Source: Pseudomonas sp. Root562
Lineage (GTDB): Bacteria; Pseudomonadota; Gammaproteobacteria; Pseudomonadales; Pseudomonadaceae
Reading direction: 5' to 3'
Assembly: GCF_001427125.1 (NCBI RefSeq)
Contig: NZ_LMGK01000025.1
Location: 297,234 to 361,233 of the forward strand
Length of the DNA stretch: 64,000 nt
The stretch's first letter is position 1; each line of letters starts with the position of its first letter. The notes beneath the pieces were generated by a model. It saw nothing but the letters and a program-made list of their open reading frames with translations. It was not told where the DNA came from and ran no database searches. The position numbers and the translations under genes are program-made. Shown one piece after another: positions 41,509 through 49,975 of this stretch.

Positions 41509-43095
41509 ATGACTCGCATAAAAAAGTGGCTGCCGAAACTCGCCCTGCTGGCGACAACGGTCATGGCATTGTCGGCAACCGCCGGGGCTGCCGACAAACC
41601 CAACATTCTGGTGATTTTCGGTGATGACATCGGCCAGACCAACATCAGTGCCTATTCCATGGGCGTGGTCGGGTACAAGACGCCGAACATCGACCGCATT
41701 GCCCATGAAGGCATGATGTTCACCGACTACTACGCGGAGAACAGCTGCACCGCCGGACGCTCGTCGTTCATTACCGGCCAGTCACCACTGCGCACCGGCC
41801 TGACCAAGGTTGGCGTGCCGGGCGCCCCGATCGGTATCCAGAAGCGTGACCTCACCATCGCCCAGGCGCTCAAGTCCCAAGGCTACGCCACCGGGCAGTT
41901 CGGCAAGAACCACTTGGGCGACAAAGACGAATTCCTGCCGACCAATCACGGTTTCGACGAGTTCTTCGGCAACCTTTACCACCTCAACGCCGAAGAGGAA
42001 CCCGAGCGTCCTTATTGGCCCAAGGATGACCCGGACTTCGTCAAATCCAGGACACCCCGTGGTGTGATCCATAGTTTTGCCGACGGCAAGATCGAGGACA
42101 CCGGTGCCCTCACCTCAAAACGTATGGAAACCATCGACGACGAAACCACCGCCGCAGCACAGGCGTTCATCGAGAAACAAGCGAAGGCCGACAAGCCGTT
42201 CTTCGTCTGGATGAACACCACGCGCATGCACCTGTTCACCCACGTGCGCGAGTCGATGAAGGGCCAGAGCGGCATGCCCGGCAACGACTATGCCGACGGT
42301 ATGCTCGAACATGACGGTGATGTCGGAAAACTGCTGAAAACCCTCGACGACCTGAAAATCGCCGACAACACCATCGTCGTCTACACCACCGACAACGGTC
42401 CCAACCAGTTCTCCTGGCCGGACGCGGCGACCACGCCGTTCCGCAACGAGAAGAACTCCAACTGGGAAGGCGCTTACCGTGTGCCGGCGATCATTCGCTG
42501 GCCGGGCAAGATCAAGGCCGGCGAAGTGTCCAACGAAATGTTCTCGGGCATGGACTGGTTCCCGACGCTGCTGGCTGCGGCTGGCGAAGCCGATGTAAAA
42601 AACAAGCTGCTCAAAGGTTGGGCACCGACTTCCGGCGGTACCAACTTCAAAGTGCACCTGGACGGCTTCAACCAATTGCCCTACCTGACCGGGCAACAGC
42701 CTAAAGGCGAGCGCCGGGAGTTCTACTATTTCAACGACGATGGCGTGCTGGTCTCGATGCGTTACGACAACTGGAAAGTGGTCTTCGCCGAGCAACGCGA
42801 TCCCGGTGGATTCACGGTCTGGAGCAGCCCGTTCGTGCCGTTGCGCGTGCCGAAACTGTTCAATCTGCGGATGGACCCCTATGAGCGGGCGGACATCGTG
42901 TCTGACCAGTATTACGACTGGACCGTGAAAAACTCCTACCTGCTGGCAGCGGGAGTGGCCAAGGCCGCAAGGTTCCTGCAGACCTTCATCGAGTACCCGC
43001 CCAGCCAGAAACCGGCCAGCTTCAGCATCGACCAGATTCGCGCGGTGGTCGACGCGAAAATCGAAGAGAAAGCCAAAGCACAAGCCAAGCCATGA
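41509..43095 (+). CDS. exported sulfatase (arylsulfatase family)
   Basis: 528 residues. A Sec signal peptide (KKWLPKLALLATTVMA ... ATAGA) directs it to the periplasm. Metal ligands Asp39/Asp40 are in ILVIFGDDIGQTN and the catalytic residue is Cys80 in NSCTAGRSSF, the C-x-A-x-R form that is converted to formylglycine. GKNHLGD and TDNGPNQ carry further metal and sulfate ligands. It hydrolyses a sulfate ester, releasing alcohol and sulfate. No formylglycine-generating enzyme is in the window, so it must be encoded elsewhere. No sulfur-starvation genes are nearby; instead it has a full copy of the regulon palindrome and so probably belongs to the catabolic regulon, making the alcohol which the dehydrogenases then oxidise. 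Confidence 0.9.
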   Translation: MTRIKKWLPKLALLATTVMALSATAGAADKPNILVIFGDDIGQTNISAYSMGVVGYKTPNIDRIAHEGMMFTDYYAENSCTAGRSSFITGQSPLRTGLTKVGVPGAPIGIQKRDLTIAQALKSQGYATGQFGKNHLGDKDEFLPTNHGFDEFFGNLYHLNAEEEPERPYWPKDDPDFVKSRTPRGVIHSFADGKIEDTGALTSKRMETIDDETTAAAQAFIEKQAKADKPFFVWMNTTRMHLFTHVRESMKGQSGMPGNDYADGMLEHDGDVGKLLKTLDDLKIADNTIVVYTTDNGPNQFSWPDAATTPFRNEKNSNWEGAYRVPAIIRWPGKIKAGEVSNEMFSGMDWFPTLLAAAGEADVKNKLLKGWAPTSGGTNFKVHLDGFNQLPYLTGQQPKGERREFYYFNDDGVLVSMRYDNWKVVFAEQRDPGGFTVWSSPFVPLRVPKLFNLRMDPYERADIVSDQYYDWTVKNSYLLAAGVAKAARFLQTFIEYPPSQKPASFSIDQIRAVVDAKIEEKAKAQAKP

Positions 43096-43100
43096 GCAAA

Positions 43101-43136
43101 GGCCGCCGTCGACCTGGCGGTCGGCGGCGGCCTTTT
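43101..43136 (+). terminator. Rho-independent terminator of the sulfatase gene
   Basis: GGCCGCCGTCGACC and GGTCGGCGGCGGCC (14-bp stem with one G-U pair) around loop TGGC, followed by TTTT. Confidence 0.85.
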
Positions 43137-43294
43137 GCTGCGGCTATACGTGGGGGACCCACCTCTGCTGGGTGCCCCATGCCTCTGCCTATGAGTAAAC
43201 GCAGTGCCTTGCCCTGCAACCAGCAAGTTATCTGTCAGTAGCCACCACCTCCAGTCGATGATGTGTAGGCAAATCTCCGCTGAATGGCCCTTGT

Positions 43295-43317
43295 ATAGGT
43301 ATAGGGGGTATACCTAT
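43295..43317 (+). promoter_or_regulatory. DmeR/RcnR-type operator
   Basis: ATAGGTATA-GGGGG-TATACCTAT, 9-bp arms without mismatch around a run of five G. G-tracts flanked by inverted repeats are the known sites of RcnR, DmeR and InrS. It ends 31 bases before the dmeR start. Confidence 0.8.
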
Positions 43318-43348
43318 GATTCGATCAATACGGATCGAGGGTTATCCA

Positions 43349-43624
43349 ATGGGTCATATCGCAGCCAACAAAGACGATCTTCTCAAACGCGTCAAACGCA
43401 TCGCCGGACAAATTCAGGCCGTTGAGCGGGCTCTGGAATCTGATCTCGATTGCGCCAGGACGCTGCACCTTGTCGCCGCCACCCGCGGAGCCATCAACGG
43501 GCTGATGGAAGAAATCATTGAAGACCACGCCCGGGAGCACGTCGCGAACCCGGCACTCAGTGAAGAGGCGCGTAACAAGGGCGTCGAAGAGCTTCTTGAA
43601 GCGATTCGCCGTTACTCCAAGTGA
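43349..43624 (+). CDS. dmeR: cobalt/nickel-sensing repressor, RcnR/CsoR family
   Basis: 91 residues, all-helical. The metal ligands are exactly those of RcnR: His3 (MGH), Cys35 (DLDCART), His60 and His64 (EDHAREH). Family members hold a G-tract operator closed until Co(II) or Ni(II) binds. The start at 43349 has GAGG eight bases upstream; the longer frame from 43316 would begin inside the operator and shift His3. The next gene, 19 bases on, is a His-rich CDF exporter, as in dmeRF of rhizobia and Agrobacterium, so the DmeR name is preferred to RcnR. Symbol by analogy. Confidence 0.85.
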   Translation: MGHIAANKDDLLKRVKRIAGQIQAVERALESDLDCARTLHLVAATRGAINGLMEEIIEDHAREHVANPALSEEARNKGVEELLEAIRRYSK

Positions 43625-43643
43625 AGAACGCAGGTACAGGCTC

Positions 43644-44576
43644 ATGAGCAGCACCCACATTAATCACGCGCACGACCACGTGTTCCTTGGCTCAGCGCAC
43701 GACGAAAATGCCAAGCGCACGCTTTGGGTCGTGGCGCTGACGGTGGTGATGATGGTTGGCGAGATCATCGCTGGCTACATCACAGGTTCGATGGCGTTAC
43801 TCGCCGATGGCTTTCACATGGCCACCCATGCCGGCGCCTTGGGCATCGCGGCGCTCGCTTACGGATACGCCAGACGTCACGCTACCAGCCAGCGTTACAG
43901 CTTCGGCACGGGAAAAGTCGGAGACCTGGGCGGGTTCGCCTCGGCACTGATTCTCGGCATGGTAGCCCTGACCATAGGCGTTGAATCTGTGTTGCGCCTG
44001 TTGCAGCCAACGCAAGTTCAGTTCGGCACCGCTACGCTCATTGCAATAGTCGGTTTGATCGTCAACGTCATCAGTGCCCTGCTCCTGGGCCACGGACACA
44101 GCCATGACCATGACCATGACCATGACCATGACCACCACGATGATCATGCCCCTCACGGAAACGACAACAACCTGAAATCGGCCTACCTCCACGTCATCGC
44201 CGACGCGCTGACGTCGGTTCTGGCCATTGCTGCGCTGCTCGCGGGCCGGTATCTCGGCTGGGTGTGGCTGGACCCGGTCATGGGCATCGTCGGCGCCATC
44301 GTTATTGCGCGTTGGGCATGGACCTTGATGGGTGATACCGCAGGCGTATTGCTGGATCAGACAGATGCGCACGTTGCCGAGGAAATCCGCGAACGGGTTG
44401 AAAGCCCGGGGGATGCCACCATCACGGACCTGCACGTGTGGCGAATTGGGCCACAAGCCCACGCGGCCATCGTCAGCGTTCTGGGTAATGCCACTGCGAA
44501 CGCCGACAGCATTCGTGAAAGACTCAAGCCGGTTCACGAAGTCAGGCATCTGACGGTCGAGTTTCGTCCGGTCTGA
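43644..44576 (+). CDS. dmeF: cation diffusion facilitator, cobalt/nickel efflux
   Basis: 310 residues. Six membrane segments (about 28-48, 53-73, 93-113, 125-145, 190-210, 215-232), with the transport-site residues in LLADGFHMATHA (TM2) and HVIADALTSV (TM5). Two histidine clusters face the cytoplasm: NHAHDHVF at the N-terminus and a long HGHSHDHDHDHDHDHHDDH loop between TM4 and TM5. The C-terminal domain (DLHVWRIGPQAHAAI) is the CDF regulatory domain. It exchanges a divalent metal for protons. Co-transcribed with dmeR (19 bases). Confidence 0.9.
   Translation: MSSTHINHAHDHVFLGSAHDENAKRTLWVVALTVVMMVGEIIAGYITGSMALLADGFHMATHAGALGIAALAYGYARRHATSQRYSFGTGKVGDLGGFASALILGMVALTIGVESVLRLLQPTQVQFGTATLIAIVGLIVNVISALLLGHGHSHDHDHDHDHDHHDDHAPHGNDNNLKSAYLHVIADALTSVLAIAALLAGRYLGWVWLDPVMGIVGAIVIARWAWTLMGDTAGVLLDQTDAHVAEEIRERVESPGDATITDLHVWRIGPQAHAAIVSVLGNATANADSIRERLKPVHEVRHLTVEFRPV
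44102..44132 (+). repeat. hexanucleotide tandem repeat in dmeF
   Basis: CCATGA repeated five times in a row encodes the His-Asp run of the metal-binding loop. Gain or loss of one unit keeps the frame. Confidence 0.85.
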
Positions 44577-44615
44577 TTGCACAGCGCCCTTCCATTGTCT
44601 CCCAAGGAAACTCCA

Positions 44616-44972
44616 ATGCCCCCAGGCAAACGTGAATTGGCGCGGGTCGAACGCCAATTGATAACCACGCTCACCGACGCGTGCGAAACAGCCAAGGGTG
44701 AAATCAAAGGTTTTACCTGGCTCACCCACACCGCCGATTTGAACAAGCTGATTGAAACACTGAGGATCACTTGGGTGTTCGAAACCCAGGCCGATAAAAA
44801 ACTCGCTGAGGTCAACGCAAAGGCGCGCATCTTCGAGCTGACGGCCATGGCGTTGAACGAGGCAAACATCGACCTGACGCCATCAGACCTCACTGTCCGC
44901 TTCGATTCTGAGGAGGAATGTCAACGCACTCATCATGGCGACTGGCAGAAGCGTCTGGCTAAAGGTAATTGA
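44616..44972 (+). CDS. conserved Pseudomonas protein, unknown function
   Basis: 118 residues from the ATG at 44616 (AGGAA upstream). No signal or membrane segment. The pattern MPPGKRELARVERQLITTLTDACE (part) is one I have seen in Pseudomonas proteins annotated loosely as regulators, but no helix-turn-helix is visible, so the name is not used here. Start of the following gene is two bases after its stop, giving a two-gene unit. Confidence 0.6.
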   Translation: MPPGKRELARVERQLITTLTDACETAKGEIKGFTWLTHTADLNKLIETLRITWVFETQADKKLAEVNAKARIFELTAMALNEANIDLTPSDLTVRFDSEEECQRTHHGDWQKRLAKGN

Positions 44973-44974
44973 CG

Positions 44975-45157
44975 ATGGCAAAAGAAATCGAAAACCCTTG
45001 CATCTCGGTGTGCCAGTTGAGCGGCGAACTGTGTGTGAGTTGTGGAAGAAGCAAGGAGGACATCAGGAAGTGGAAACGCATGAAGCGGCCGGAAAAAATG
45101 GCCGCAGTGCAAAGGGCGAAAGTGCGCTTGAAGGGGCTGAAGAAGGCGCACGGATAA
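44975..45157 (+). CDS. DUF1289 family cysteine-rich small protein
   Basis: 60 residues. Four cysteines in the family arrangement PCISVC ... LCVSCGRSKEDIRKW suggest one bound metal ion, probably zinc or an Fe-S centre. The start at 44975 has AGGT upstream and follows the previous stop directly. Function unknown. Confidence 0.8.
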   Translation: MAKEIENPCISVCQLSGELCVSCGRSKEDIRKWKRMKRPEKMAAVQRAKVRLKGLKKAHG

Positions 45158-45366
45158 GCTCAACCGGAACCCCGCCAATGCGCAGAGGTCACTACCAATG
45201 ATGGCCTCGCAACCGATCCCGAAACCTCGGGCCGACTTCAATGAAGAGCGAAGCTGCATTTCACACACTTTAGGGTGCGCCGGATAACATTCAGCGCATT
45301 CGGTTCCTGCCGGCGGCAGGGGTCGAACGCTGAGTCCATCCAATGCTCCCTTTTCGGAGTACGGAA

Positions 45367-45927
45367 ATGACTCAATCATCGCGATTCATCCTGTCGTTGT
45401 TCTTCGCCCTTGCATCTCTGGCATCCGTCAGTCTCTTGAACAATGCAGGAGCGGCCACTGCCGAAGACTTGAACACCGATTCTCGACAAGCGTTGCAAAC
45501 GCTCTACAAGGCCAACCCATTTTCCGAAACCATTTCGAAAAAGGCCAAAGCCATACTGGTCTTCCCGAAAATCATCAAGGCCGGACTTGTGTTTGGCGGC
45601 AGCTACGGCGAAGGCGTGCTGATGAAAGGCAACCAGGTCCAGGACTATTACAACTCGGTCAGCGGCTCGTGGGGACTACAGGCAGGCGCCCAATCGTACG
45701 GATATGTGGTTTTCCTGATGACCGACAAAGCGGTGAAATACATCGCAGACACAAAGGGTTGGGAGATCGGCGTAGGGCCTACGGTCGTGGTAGTCGATGA
45801 AGGGGTATCAAAGAACCTCTCCAGCTCGACACTCAAGGACGATGCCTACGCGTTCATCTTCGACCAGCAAGGTTTGATGGCCGGGATCAGCATCGAAGGT
45901 ACGAAGATTTCCCTCATCAAGCGTTGA
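45367..45927 (+). CDS. YSC84-related exported lipid-binding protein
   Basis: 186 residues from the ATG at 45367. A signal peptide (SRFILSLFFALASLASVSLL ... AGAA in part) is followed by the Ysc84 domain: SKKAKAILVFPKIIKAG, FGGSYGEGVLM, GWEIGVGPTVVVVDEG. Eukaryotic members bind phosphoinositides; the bacterial ones are periplasmic or outer-membrane proteins of unknown role. Monocistronic, ended by the hairpin at 45941. Confidence 0.85.
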   Translation: MTQSSRFILSLFFALASLASVSLLNNAGAATAEDLNTDSRQALQTLYKANPFSETISKKAKAILVFPKIIKAGLVFGGSYGEGVLMKGNQVQDYYNSVSGSWGLQAGAQSYGYVVFLMTDKAVKYIADTKGWEIGVGPTVVVVDEGVSKNLSSSTLKDDAYAFIFDQQGLMAGISIEGTKISLIKR

Positions 45928-45940
45928 ACTGGCTGTTCTC

Positions 45941-45968
45941 ACGAAGCCGTGCAGATGTGCGGCTTCGT
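45941..45968. terminator. bidirectional terminator
   Basis: ACGAAGCCG / CGGCTTCGT, 9-bp stem with 10-base loop, between the convergent YSC84 and trmK genes; TTAGTT follows on the plus strand. Confidence 0.6.
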
Positions 45969-45973
45969 TAGTT

Positions 45974-46669
45974 CTAAGCCAATAATTCGGCAATCCACCG
46001 GGCCTGTCGGGCGACGTCCTCGACCTTCTCCTCGGGTACGGTTTGTCGCGCGCTGGCGAAGCTGCCAAGTGTCTTGTGCTTCTGCCGCAGCATTCGTTGC
46101 CACTTGCCAAGAAACGCCGGGCTGCGCTGCTGCATTTGCAACGGACCGAAGTACAGCTCCTCGGGGGTATACAGCACCCGCTCGGCACGTTCGGCGACGA
46201 TGATTTCGTAATAGAAGCGGTTTTCTCGCAACACCTCTTCACTGAGGATGCAATAGCCATTGTCCATCAGCCATTGACGCAACGGCTGCTCGCCACCGTT
46301 GGGTTGCAGGATCAGCCGTTCCTGACCGCTCAGGCGTGCCCTGCCGGCGTCGAGGATGTCGCGGATCGTCTCGCCGCCCATGCCGCAAATGCTCACCGCC
46401 GTAATCCCGTCTTCCGGCTCGATTGCCGACAGGCCATCGGCCAGACGCACAGTGATCTGCAGATCCTGACCATTCTCACGTACGGTGCGTTCAGCCGCAC
46501 GGAACGGCGTCAAGGCCACTTCGCCGGCCACCGCCATCGCGATGACGCCACGACGCAGCAGCGCGACCGGCAGGTAACCGTGATCCGAGCCGATATCGGC
46601 CAGTCGCGCACCTACCGGCACCTGCGCTGCCACGCGCTCCAGGCGCGTGGACAATGTCTGTTCGTTCAA
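45974..46669 (-). CDS. trmK: tRNA (adenine(22)-N1)-methyltransferase
   Basis: 231 residues. The SAM-binding motif is ADIGSDHGYLPVALL; AVSICGMGGETIRDIL and LILQPNGGEQPLRQWL are the specific TrmK motifs. The enzyme methylates N1 of A22 in the D-arm of some tRNAs, known from Bacillus. The start is TTG at 46669 with AAGGG seven bases upstream. It converges on the YSC84 gene. Confidence 0.88.
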   Translation of the reverse strand: MNEQTLSTRLERVAAQVPVGARLADIGSDHGYLPVALLRRGVIAMAVAGEVALTPFRAAERTVRENGQDLQITVRLADGLSAIEPEDGITAVSICGMGGETIRDILDAGRARLSGQERLILQPNGGEQPLRQWLMDNGYCILSEEVLRENRFYYEIIVAERAERVLYTPEELYFGPLQMQQRSPAFLGKWQRMLRQKHKTLGSFASARQTVPEEKVEDVARQARWIAELLA

Positions 46670-46735
46670 AAGCAGCCCTTTTCACTTCCAGCGATGCTTC
46701 AGGCCGCAACCGGCCGGTTTCCAATACGTCGTTAC

Positions 46736-46894
46736 TCAGCTCTCAGCAGACACCGATGAGTCCTGGCTGGACTCGGCCGCCAATTTCAACCGGTCGGCCT
46801 TACTGATGTACTTAGGCTTTTTCGGTGCCAATTTGGCACTGGCCTTTTTCGCCTTTTCCTTGAACAACTGCTGTAGTTTCTTTTGACGATTCAT
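46736..46894 (-). CDS. DUF2986 family small basic protein
   Basis: 52 residues from the ATG at 46894, MNRQKKLQQLFKEKAKKASA at the start, strongly basic and helical, then PKYISKADRLKLA. This matches the small DUF2986 proteins of gamma-proteobacteria; role unknown, perhaps RNA binding. A start at 46921 is possible. Confidence 0.75.
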   Translation of the reverse strand: MNRQKKLQQLFKEKAKKASAKLAPKKPKYISKADRLKLAAESSQDSSVSAES

Positions 46895-47013
46895 GTTTTT
46901 TACTCGGCGATTCTTGGGCAACTGAGCGTCACTTTAACAAACGTACCGGACGGCAGGGAAACCCAGTGAGCCATTTGCAGGCTCACGTGCGTGTGCCCTC
47001 GCCCAAACGGTCG

Positions 47014-47940
47014 TTAATCGTAGAATGGCTCGACCAGGGTCCGGCTGCCGACAAAAAAGCTGTCGGCCACCAGTCGCAATGGCTGGAGGTCCAGATCACT
47101 GCCTTTGTCGCCTATCAACTGTTGGAAGTGTCGATACACCGCCGCGTACTCGCCCTCCTCCGATACCGCTCGGGGCACGCCGTCGATGCTCAACAGCGCG
47201 CCACCGTTATCCAGTCGCAGGACGCCTTCGGCGCAGCGGATCTCGATGCTCCAGAGCTCATCATGACCGTGATCGAAATCGAATTCCGCGCGGACGTCGA
47301 GGTGACGTGCATCGGACATCTTGATCGAAGCGGCAATCGGTGACTGGCAGTTGTCGGGGACGCGCAGCTCGGCGGACTCGACAAACAGCGGCAGCGCCAG
47401 CAGATGGGTGACAATCGACAAGGCGTTGATGCCCGGATCAAAGACGCCCAGACCGCCGGGTTGCCAGATCCACGCTTGGCCGGGGTGCCACTTGCGCACG
47501 TCTTCCTTCCAGTCGATCTGCACGCTTTGCAGGGTGCGTGTGGCCAGCCAGTCACGGGCGGCTTCAATGCCGGGCGCGTAGCGGGAATGCCAGGCGAACA
47601 AACCGCTGACGCCTTGCTCGGCGACCTGGCCAACCAACGCCATTGCTTCACCCAACGTGGCGCACGGCGGCTTTTCCACCAGCACGTGTTTACCCGCGGC
47701 CAGCGCTTGTTGAACCAGGGCGAATCGCCCTTGCGGTGGAGTACAGAACGCAATCGCATCGACGTGCGGGCCGTTTTCCAGCAGTTCGCCCAGCGACCGA
47801 AAATTCTCTACTCCAGCGCAGGGTTGGCCTTGCGTGGCGACAGACACCAACTGGAACGCGGGGTTGGCGGTGATGGCTGGAACGTGTTGATCCTGAGCAA
47901 TCTTGCCGTAGCCCACCAGACCGAGACGGATTGGATGCAT
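47014..47940 (-). CDS. gal: D-galactose 1-dehydrogenase
   Basis: 308 residues from the ATG at 47940 (AGGAG six bases upstream; a TTG lies directly before). NAD(P)-binding LVGYGKIAQDQHVP at the N-terminus, the Gfo/Idh/MocA motif EKPPCATL with its catalytic-site Lys, and the second domain beginning YAPGIEAARDWLA. I recognise the sequence as close to the Gal protein of Pseudomonas fluorescens (KWHPGQAWIWQPGGLGVFD is shared), which oxidises D-galactose to galactonolactone. No other galactose genes (lactonase, dehydratase) are adjacent. Confidence 0.88.
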   Translation of the reverse strand: MHPIRLGLVGYGKIAQDQHVPAITANPAFQLVSVATQGQPCAGVENFRSLGELLENGPHVDAIAFCTPPQGRFALVQQALAAGKHVLVEKPPCATLGEAMALVGQVAEQGVSGLFAWHSRYAPGIEAARDWLATRTLQSVQIDWKEDVRKWHPGQAWIWQPGGLGVFDPGINALSIVTHLLALPLFVESAELRVPDNCQSPIAASIKMSDARHLDVRAEFDFDHGHDELWSIEIRCAEGVLRLDNGGALLSIDGVPRAVSEEGEYAAVYRHFQQLIGDKGSDLDLQPLRLVADSFFVGSRTLVEPFYD

Positions 47941-48244
47941 CAATGACTCCTGATTTTTTCGTGTTGTTTTGATCAGCGAACTGGCGAGATTACGTTTGAA
48001 TCACAAGGAAGTCATTGACGACGTGTTGGCGGTTCAAAGCGACCTATCCTCAAAGATCTGTTGCATGGCGCATCGAAGCAGTCGCTCTGTATCACTGTGT
48101 ATCTGAATCCCGTCACGATACACAGGCTTTCACCTGATCAGCGATTCGACACAGGCCAGATACGTCAGCGCATTCAAATGCAAGCAAGGTTTGAAGGGGC
48201 TCAGCCAGAACCCTTGGCCAATGGCTTGCAACGGAGACATCACG
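47941..48244. other. intergenic region between gal and the hydrolase
   Basis: 304 bases between divergent genes. It must hold two promoters, but no convincing -35/-10 pair, palindrome or small gene was seen. Confidence 0.5.
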
Positions 48245-49312
48245 ATGAAGATGGCACTGCAGAACAACACCCATGGCAAAATCCGCCGTCGACTGGTGGG
48301 TTCGTCGATCCTCGCATTCACCTTGCTTGGCGCTTTCGGTGTGGCCTACGGGCAAACAACCACCAGCGGACAACCCGCTGCAGCCAGTGCCGGCACCCGC
48401 TATTCGGCACCTTCTCCCTTCGGCCCGCTCAAGCATGTCAACGCCGGCTTGCTGAGCGTGGCGTATGCCGAAACGGGTCCGGCCGATGGCCCGGTGGTGA
48501 TTCTTCTGCACGGCTGGCCGTACGACATTCACAGCTATGACGACGTCGCTCCGCTGCTCGCAGCCAAGGGTTATCGGGTGCTGATGCCGTATGCGCGGGG
48601 TTACGGCGATACGCATTTCCTGTCGGATAAAACGCTACGCAACGGCCAGCCCGCTGCCCTCGCCAGTGATGTCATCGACTTCATGGATGCGCTGAACATC
48701 AAGCAAGCGGTGCTCGGTGGCTACGATTGGGGTGCACGCTCGGCTGACATCGTCTCGGCGCTGTGGCCGGAACGGGTCAAGGCACTGGTTTCGGTCAGCG
48801 GCTATCTGATCGGTAACCAGGCGGCCGGCAAGAACCCCTTGCCGCCCAAGGCCGAGCTGCAATGGTGGTATCAGTTTTATTTCGCCACCGACCGTGGCCG
48901 CGCGGGTTACGAGAAAAACACCCATGACTTCGCCAAGTTGATCTGGCAGTTGGCTTCGCCGAAATGGGCGTTCGACGACGCCACCTTCGATCGCAGCGCC
49001 AAAGCGCTGGAAAACCCGGACCATGTCGATATCACCGTGTTCAACTACCGCTGGCGCCTGGGTCTGGTGCAAGGTGAAAGCCGATACGAAGCGTTGGAGC
49101 AGAAACTCGCCACGGCGCCTTCCATCAGCGTACCGACCATCACGCTCGAGGGCGACGCCAACGGCGCACCGCACCCAAATCCAGAGGACTACGCCAAACG
49201 CTTTACCGGCAAATACGAATTCCGCCTGATCAACGGCGGTATCGGCCACAACCTGCCGCAGGAAGATCCAAAAGCGTTCGCCAAGGCTGTGATTGACGCA
49301 GATCACCTCTGA
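48245..49312 (+). CDS. exported alpha/beta hydrolase, epoxide hydrolase-like
   Basis: 355 residues from the ATG at 48245 (GGAG eight bases upstream). The N-terminus has KIRRRLVGSS followed by a hydrophobic core (ILAFTLLGAFGVAYG), which could be a Tat or Sec signal. The oxyanion motif is LLHGWPYD and the nucleophile elbow reads GGYDWGARS, so the nucleophile is Asp, as in epoxide hydrolases and haloalkane dehalogenases; the catalytic His is in GGIGHNLPQ. Substrate unknown. It is monocistronic. Confidence 0.85.
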   Translation: MKMALQNNTHGKIRRRLVGSSILAFTLLGAFGVAYGQTTTSGQPAAASAGTRYSAPSPFGPLKHVNAGLLSVAYAETGPADGPVVILLHGWPYDIHSYDDVAPLLAAKGYRVLMPYARGYGDTHFLSDKTLRNGQPAALASDVIDFMDALNIKQAVLGGYDWGARSADIVSALWPERVKALVSVSGYLIGNQAAGKNPLPPKAELQWWYQFYFATDRGRAGYEKNTHDFAKLIWQLASPKWAFDDATFDRSAKALENPDHVDITVFNYRWRLGLVQGESRYEALEQKLATAPSISVPTITLEGDANGAPHPNPEDYAKRFTGKYEFRLINGGIGHNLPQEDPKAFAKAVIDADHL

Positions 49313-49323
49313 CGGCAATCCGA

Positions 49324-49356
49324 AACGCGCAGAGGCCGTGGCTTCTGCGCGGTTTC
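49324..49356. terminator. terminator between convergent genes
   Basis: CGCGCAGA (49326) and TCTGCGCG (to 49351) with GTTTC after, reaching the stop of the GFA gene. Confidence 0.5.
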
Positions 49357-49747
49357 ACGGCTCTTCACGGCCAGGATTCTCTCGATCTCGCTCGTACTGC
49401 CGCGCAAGGGCAAACGCAGGCAGCCAGGACTCGCGACGAATGGTCCAGAGTTCGTAGGTGGGCTTCAGTTGGTTCGGAGCATCGAATGCCCCCAGGCTCA
49501 CCTCGACTTCATCGCCGCTGCGACCGAAAACGGACGAACCACAGCGCGGGCAGAAATGCCGTCCGGCGTAGTCGCGGGTTTCCCCCTCGATACTCACCGC
49601 ATCCGCAGGAAAAATCGCCGACGCCTGAAACAACGCGCCGCTGTGCTTGCGGCAGTCAAGGCAATGACAAATACCCACCCGGTACGGCAGCCCCGACGCC
49701 ACAATCCTTACGTTGCCGCAAAGGCAACCACCAGTGAAACGCTGCAT
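49355..49747 (-). CDS. GFA family zinc protein
   Basis: 130 residues. The seven cysteines of the glutathione-dependent formaldehyde-activating (Gfa) fold are in place: GGCLCGNV, CHCLDCRK, and FCPRCGSSVF, binding two zinc ions. Most bacterial members are not formaldehyde enzymes, so no reaction is claimed. The start has AGGAGG upstream. Confidence 0.88.
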   Translation of the reverse strand: MQRFTGGCLCGNVRIVASGLPYRVGICHCLDCRKHSGALFQASAIFPADAVSIEGETRDYAGRHFCPRCGSSVFGRSGDEVEVSLGAFDAPNQLKPTYELWTIRRESWLPAFALARQYERDRENPGREEP

Positions 49748-49900
49748 GCCGTGCCTCCTGTGAAATAAAGCCTTGCAAGCCGCTGAATCCAGGCCAACGC
49801 CCTACTTTGAGGAGACACTACAGAGATGAATATGTTGCAGAGACAATCATCCAGGACTCGCACCTCATTGGCCGAGTGATTGAAGCTGGATGTGGAAAAA

Positions 49901-49975
49901 TGGCAGGGGCGGCTGGATTCGAACCAACGCATGGCAGGATCAAAACCTGCTGCCTTACCGCTTGGCGACGCCCCT
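49901..49975 (-). tRNA. tRNA-Gln (anticodon TTG)
   Basis: 75 bases including an encoded CCA (49901-49903). Acceptor arms AGGGGCG and CGCCCCT pair fully, the anticodon stem is GCAGG/CCTGC with loop TTTTGAT (anticodon TTG), the D arm has CCAAGCGGTAAGG and the T loop is TTCGAAT in stem GTTGG/CCAGC. Confidence 0.95.

Noticed and set aside
43157-43178. GGGACCCACCTCTGCTGGGTGCCCC-like inverted repeat as a further operator copy
   Set aside because: Arms and centre do not fit CGGGTGG, it stands behind the sulfatase terminator, and the next gene has its own metal operator.
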